From an uncultured Christensenellaceae bacterium (GTDB taxonomy: Bacteria > Bacillota > Clostridia > Christensenellales > Pumilibacteraceae), in assembly GCA_910588315.1 (NCBI GenBank), contig CAJUQF010000069.1:1-10567 (forward strand): a stretch of DNA of 10,567 nucleotides, given 5' to 3'. Below are positions 6,599-10,567 of the stretch, piece by piece. Within the stretch, counting starts at the first letter, position 1. Each line of letters begins with the position of its first letter. The translations under genes and the position numbers were made by a program. Under the pieces are notes generated by a model that was given only the letters and a program-made list of their open reading frames with translations, did not search any database and was not told where the DNA came from.

Positions 6599-7897
6599 AT
6601 GAATAATAAATATCACATTCAAACATACGGTTGTCAAATGAATGTCCACGAATCTGAAAAAATCGCGGGGATATTGCGTTCTCGCGGTTATGAATCGTGC
6701 GACAACGTAGGTGATGCCGATATAATAGTACTGAATACATGCTGCGTGCGCGAAACAGCGGAAACCAAGATCTACGGACATCTCGGTAGGATAAAGAGTC
6801 AAAAAAAGCAAGGTGCTATCCTTATAGTTTGCGGATGTATGACGCAACAACCTTTTGCCGCCGAAAAATTGGCTAAGCGCTGTCCGTTTGTCGATATAAC
6901 GATCGGTACGTTCAATCAATTTTTGCTCGGCGAGTATATCGATAAATTCATTCACACCGGTACTAAGATCATAGATATCAAACAATCGGAAAAAGAATGC
7001 GGCGAAGGCGAAGCGGAAGTTATACCTTATCGTACGTCGGGAATAAACGCCTGGGTCAATATTATGTACGGATGCAATAATTTTTGCACATATTGTATAG
7101 TTCCGTATGTTCGTGGCAGAGAACGCTGCAGACCTATGGAAGATATAGTAAAAGACGTAGACGGATTGCTTAAAAGCGGATATAAGCAGATAACATTGCT
7201 CGGTCAAAACGTTAATTCGTATAAGTACATGGACAAGGATTTCGTCGGATTGCTCAAAGAATTGGATTCGGACGAGCGATACAGATTGAAGTTCATGACT
7301 TCTCATCCCAAGGATATTTCACCCGATCTTGCAACGGTTATGGCAAATTCCAAAGTGTTAAGCCGATATCTCCACCTGCCTGTGCAATCGGGTAGCGATA
7401 GGATATTACAGGCGATGAACAGACATTATGACCGCAACGAGTATTTTGCCAAAATCGATGCACTCAGACATGTTATTCCCGATATCGGACTCAGTTCCGA
7501 TGTTATGGTAGGATTTCCTACAGAAACCGAAGATGATTTTCTGCAAACGTTGGATCTTGTCGAGCGTGTCGGATATAATAATCTGTTCATGTTTATATAT
7601 TCGCGCCGCAGCGGTACGCCGGCAGATAAAATGCCGCAACTCGAATATTCCGTTAAACAGGAACGCATCGACAGACTAATCAAGCGTCAATTTAAAATTT
7701 CCAAAGAGCTTGCATTAAAATCGGTCGGCAAAACGGTAACGGTATTGGTATCGGAAAAGAACGGTAACAGATGTTTCGGCAAATCGGAAACCGATGCGGC
7801 ATTATCCTTTGAAAGCGACTCGGCAGCAATCGGGGATTTTGTCAAAGTTAAAATCAAATCGGCAGTAAACGCCAATCTTACGGGCGAGGTGGTATAA
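6599..7897 (+). CDS. miaB: tRNA-2-methylthio-N6-dimethylallyladenosine synthase MiaB
   Basis: Radical SAM methylthiotransferase that adds the 2-methylthio group to i6A37 in tRNAs reading UNN codons, using two [4Fe-4S] clusters. It has 432 residues. The N-terminal domain carries its three cluster cysteines: C12 in YGCQMN, C48 in NTCCVRE and C80 in CGCM. The radical SAM motif is C159-x3-C163-x2-C166 (YGCNNFCTYC), followed by VPYVRGRE. LPVQSGSD (260-267) and VGFPTET (304-310) are further MiaB/MTTase family motifs. A C-terminal TRAM domain (about 368-432) should bind RNA. The ATG at 6599 is forced: the conserved TYGCQMN begins only 8 residues later, no other start codon lies between them, and an in-frame TAG is at 6581. 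There is no Shine-Dalgarno sequence. The gene overlaps mutS as TAATG. Confidence 0.96.
   Translation: MNNKYHIQTYGCQMNVHESEKIAGILRSRGYESCDNVGDADIIVLNTCCVRETAETKIYGHLGRIKSQKKQGAILIVCGCMTQQPFAAEKLAKRCPFVDITIGTFNQFLLGEYIDKFIHTGTKIIDIKQSEKECGEGEAEVIPYRTSGINAWVNIMYGCNNFCTYCIVPYVRGRERCRPMEDIVKDVDGLLKSGYKQITLLGQNVNSYKYMDKDFVGLLKELDSDERYRLKFMTSHPKDISPDLATVMANSKVLSRYLHLPVQSGSDRILQAMNRHYDRNEYFAKIDALRHVIPDIGLSSDVMVGFPTETEDDFLQTLDLVERVGYNNLFMFIYSRRSGTPADKMPQLEYSVKQERIDRLIKRQFKISKELALKSVGKTVTVLVSEKNGNRCFGKSETDAALSFESDSAAIGDFVKVKIKSAVNANLTGEVV
7886..7892 (+). promoter_or_regulatory. strong Shine-Dalgarno site for mutS
   Basis: GAGGTGG, close to the ideal GGAGGTGAT, lies in the last codons of miaB with its GAGGT core ending 6 nt before the ATG at 7897. 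It fixes the mutS start and contrasts with the absence of any such site before miaB. Confidence 0.75.
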
Positions 7898-10479
7898 TGG
7901 CTTTGTCACCAATGATGACTCAATACAAGAAGATAAAGAGCGAATATCCGGATACGATATTGATGTTCAGACTGGGCGATTTTTACGAGATGTTTTTCGA
8001 AGACGCGGAAACGGCATCTCGCGAACTCGATTTAACGCTCACGGGACGGGCTTGCGGCATGAAAGAGCGCGCACCCATGTGCGGCGTTCCGTACCACGCC
8101 GTACAAACCTACATTTCCAAACTACTCAAAAAAGGCTATAAAGTAGCCATCTGCGAGCAGATGCAGGATCCTGCGGAAGTTAAGGGCATTGTTGACAGAA
8201 ATGTTACACGCATAATAACAGGCGGAACTATTACAGATACGGACAGTCTCAGCGACGATAAAAACAACTATCTTATGTCGTTATATCTCGACGACAGCGG
8301 TGTCGGCGCAGTATGGACTGATATCACGACATCGGAAACATACAACCATTTTATTCCGTGTCCGGTCAAAGTCAAACTGAACGATCTTTTGCTCAGGATT
8401 AAACCTGCGGAGATAATCGGCAATTCCAAAATGCTCGAAAACAGCACGGAACTTTCGGCGGTCAAATACGGGTCCGTATGCAATATGGCGCAGTACGACG
8501 ATGCAATGTATGATTTCGATATAGCAAAACGCACGCTTTCCGGGATCATAGACGAGCGCGAACTTAAAAACCTTTGCAAAACTCCGCAGTGCGTATGTGC
8601 GGAAGGCGCGCTTGTAGCATATGTCAGACACAACCAATTCCGAAACGATGTCAACATAGGCGCTACCGAAAATTTCGAATCCGATATTTTTATGGATATC
8701 GACGCCAATACAGCCAAAACTCTCGAACTTACGGAATCGCAAAGCAGAAAACGCGGTACGACGCTCCGCGACGTTATAAATAAAACTCTCACGCCGATGG
8801 GCGACCGCATGTTGCAAAAATGGATATTGCGTCCGCTTTGCAATAAATGCGAGATAGAAAAAAGACTCGATGCTGTCGAGGTTTTATTTAAAGACTCAAT
8901 CCTGCGCGAAAGGCTGCGCGCACGGCTTGTAAATATAAAAGATGTAGTACGTATATCGGCGAATCTTGCGCTCGGCGAGATCAAACCAAAAGATGCACTC
9001 GCGCTTAATACTTCGTTTCATGCATTGCCCGAGATAAAAGATGCGCTCGGCGCCGTTCAAAATAAAATGCTTTCCGAATTAAATGCGGATATCGATACGC
9101 TTGCGGATATCACCGATCTTATGGATCGGGCAATTTTTGTGCCGAATGTCGATCCGAAGAACAAAGATCCCGAGATATATACGATAAATCCGGGTTTCGA
9201 TCAAATGCTCGACGAATACCGCGCGATAGAAAAGAATTCAAAAAATATCATCGCGGAAATGGAAGCAAAAGAACGCGAAAATACCAAAATAAAGAACTTG
9301 CGTATCTCGTACAACAGACTGTTCGGTTATTTTATAGAAGTCCCGCGTCAATTCGATTCGATGGTCCCGGATTATTACGAGCGCAGACAAACCGTCGCAA
9401 ACGCCGAAAGGTATTCTACGCATGCGCTAAAAGAATTGGAATATAAAGTTCTTAATGCCGCAGATCTCGCCGAAAAACGCGAAAAAGAACTCTACGCGCA
9501 AGTTCTCGGAACTTTGCGCACCAAATGCGGACAGATCAATACACTCGGAAAAGCCATAGCAAGTCTCGACTGTCTGGTATCGCTTGCGACGGTTGCCAAA
9601 CAGAACGGTTACTGCCGACCGGAGATTTCCATAGACGGAGATATTATAATATCGGAAGGGCGTCATCCGGTTGCGGAACTTCTTCCGTCGGATGAGATGT
9701 TTGTACCGAACAGCACGGTTTTAAACGATTCGGATTCCAAGATAATGTTGATTACAGGACCGAATATGGCAGGCAAAAGTCTGTACATGCGTCAAGTCGC
9801 TTTGATCACCGTACTTGCACATATAGGATCTTTCGTACCCGCAAAAACCGCTAAAATCGGGCTGGTAGATAAGATTTTTACGCGCGTAGGCGCGAGCGAC
9901 GATCTTTCTACCGGACGCAGTACGTTCATGGTGGAAATGAGCGAAGTATCGACCATTCTCGAGAACTCGACAGATCGCAGTCTTGTTTTGCTCGACGAGA
10001 TAGGTCGCGGTACGTCCACATACGACGGGCTCAGCATTGCCTGGGCAGTTATAGAATATATGGCGCAAAGATATGCCGCAAAAGTATTGTTTTCCACGCA
10101 TTTTCACGAGCTTACCGAACTCGAAGGCGAGATATCCGGTCTTAAAAATTATAAGTTCACGGCAAAAGAAAGCGACGGCGGTATTAAGTTCGTACGAAAG
10201 ATAATGCGAGGCAGTGCAAACAAGAGCTTCGGAATAGAAGTGTCCGCACTTGCGGGGCTGCCGCAGCCCGTATTGACGAGAGCCAAACAGCTGCTCGGTC
10301 AATTGGTCAATGCGGACATAGCCCATAAAGCCAACGACGTCAGACAAATGTCGCTGTTTGACAATGCGATGAATTACGACGAGATCATTCGCATTTTGAA
10401 AGACACAGACGTTAACGATATTACTCCTCGCCATGCGCTCGATATTCTTTGCGACTTAAAGGAAAAACTCGATAAATGA
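7897..10479 (+). CDS. mutS: DNA mismatch repair protein MutS
   Basis: Recognises mismatched and unpaired bases in DNA after replication and, with ATP, recruits MutL. It has 860 residues, the usual MutS1 length. The mismatch-reading motif F29-Y30-E31 is in the N-terminal domain, followed by connector, lever and clamp domains (about 120-560). The ABC ATPase has Walker A GPNMAGKS at 621-628, signature-region STGRST at 671-676, Walker B LVLLDE at 696-701 and the H-loop histidine H735 in STHFHEL. A sliding-clamp-binding motif QMSLF is at 817-821. The last 30 residues (DITPRHALDILCDLKEKL) fit the C-terminal helical oligomerisation domain. The start is supported by a strong ribosome site and by TAATG overlap with miaB; the 3' end overlaps mutL as ATGA. 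All catalytic residues appear intact. Confidence 0.98.
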   Translation: MALSPMMTQYKKIKSEYPDTILMFRLGDFYEMFFEDAETASRELDLTLTGRACGMKERAPMCGVPYHAVQTYISKLLKKGYKVAICEQMQDPAEVKGIVDRNVTRIITGGTITDTDSLSDDKNNYLMSLYLDDSGVGAVWTDITTSETYNHFIPCPVKVKLNDLLLRIKPAEIIGNSKMLENSTELSAVKYGSVCNMAQYDDAMYDFDIAKRTLSGIIDERELKNLCKTPQCVCAEGALVAYVRHNQFRNDVNIGATENFESDIFMDIDANTAKTLELTESQSRKRGTTLRDVINKTLTPMGDRMLQKWILRPLCNKCEIEKRLDAVEVLFKDSILRERLRARLVNIKDVVRISANLALGEIKPKDALALNTSFHALPEIKDALGAVQNKMLSELNADIDTLADITDLMDRAIFVPNVDPKNKDPEIYTINPGFDQMLDEYRAIEKNSKNIIAEMEAKERENTKIKNLRISYNRLFGYFIEVPRQFDSMVPDYYERRQTVANAERYSTHALKELEYKVLNAADLAEKREKELYAQVLGTLRTKCGQINTLGKAIASLDCLVSLATVAKQNGYCRPEISIDGDIIISEGRHPVAELLPSDEMFVPNSTVLNDSDSKIMLITGPNMAGKSLYMRQVALITVLAHIGSFVPAKTAKIGLVDKIFTRVGASDDLSTGRSTFMVEMSEVSTILENSTDRSLVLLDEIGRGTSTYDGLSIAWAVIEYMAQRYAAKVLFSTHFHELTELEGEISGLKNYKFTAKESDGGIKFVRKIMRGSANKSFGIEVSALAGLPQPVLTRAKQLLGQLVNADIAHKANDVRQMSLFDNAMNYDEIIRILKDTDVNDITPRHALDILCDLKEKLDK

Positions 10480-10567
10480 AAATCAACAGACTTCCGAGTG
10501 AAATATTTAACAGGATAGCCGCAGGCGAGGTCGTCGAAAGCCCTGCATCTATAGTAAAAGAGCTTAC
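10476..10567 (+). CDS. mutL: DNA mismatch repair protein MutL, 5' end only
   Basis: Thirty codons plus two bases are visible before the window ends. The translation contains IAAGEVVESPASIVKEL, the first ATP-binding motif (motif I) of the GHL-type MutL ATPase, in the expected N-terminal place; the usual ERPAS reads ESPAS. MutL links MutS to strand removal. In bacteria without MutH it also carries a C-terminal nicking endonuclease, but that part lies outside the window. The ATG overlaps the mutS stop (ATGA), and AAAGGAA lies 12 nt upstream. The mutS-mutL order is near universal in Firmicutes. miaA would be a reasonable guess for the next gene, but it is not seen here. Confidence 0.93.
   Translation, partial: MKINRLPSEIFNRIAAGEVVESPASIVKEL

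Noticed and set aside
6539..7306. 255-codon open frame on the minus strand opposite miaB
   Set aside because: It lies fully within miaB and the end of hemZ, shows no recognisable motif, and is of a kind seen opposite several genes here, as expected from codon bias.
7893..7898. TATAAT at the mutS start as a second promoter
   Set aside because: It arises from the GGTATAATGG stop/start overlap and has no -35-like hexamer at a suitable distance.
8268..8984. Minus-strand open frame of 238 codons within mutS (a similar one lies at 9721-10434)
   Set aside because: Shadow of a highly conserved gene, with low-complexity, Ser/Arg-rich translation.

Overview
The window is a dense, same-strand (+) block of bacterial housekeeping genes: six complete genes and the first 30 codons of a seventh, with almost no non-coding DNA. 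Gene content and order (recJ, a long bifunctional RelA/SpoT gene, a metallo-hydrolase, a HemZ-type radical SAM gene, then miaB-mutS-mutL) point to a Firmicutes/Clostridia-type genome of moderate GC. HemZ next to the stringent-response gene and miaB-mutS-mutL in a row are both familiar Clostridia arrangements. A finer taxonomic placement cannot be made from the sequence alone.

Region 1 (1-6550) reads as one operon: recJ (43-2388), rsh (2381-4576), an MBL-fold hydrolase (4588-5193) and hemZ (5183-6550). Genes overlap by 8 and 11 nt or are 11 nt apart, and recJ itself begins in a TAATG stop/start overlap, so an upstream gene probably belongs to the same operon. Compared with the order I recall for Bacillus and many clostridia (recJ-apt-relA-dtd ... 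hisS-aspS), apt and dtd are not between their usual neighbours, and hisS does not follow hemZ.

Region 2 (6551-6598) is the only real intergenic gap, 48 nt long. It holds a good sigma-A-like promoter whose perfect TATAAT ends 7 nt before the miaB ATG. No Shine-Dalgarno sequence precedes that ATG and no other start is possible in frame, so miaB is a candidate leaderless mRNA. A perfect 12-bp palindrome lies over the -10 element.

Region 3 (6599-10567) is miaB (6599-7897), mutS (7897-10479) and the 5' end of mutL (10476 onward), joined by TAATG and ATGA overlaps. It couples tRNA modification to mismatch repair.

I found no mobile element, CRISPR array, RNA gene or unknown multi-gene system. The most interesting item is the miaB start region; the remaining findings are small variations on known families.
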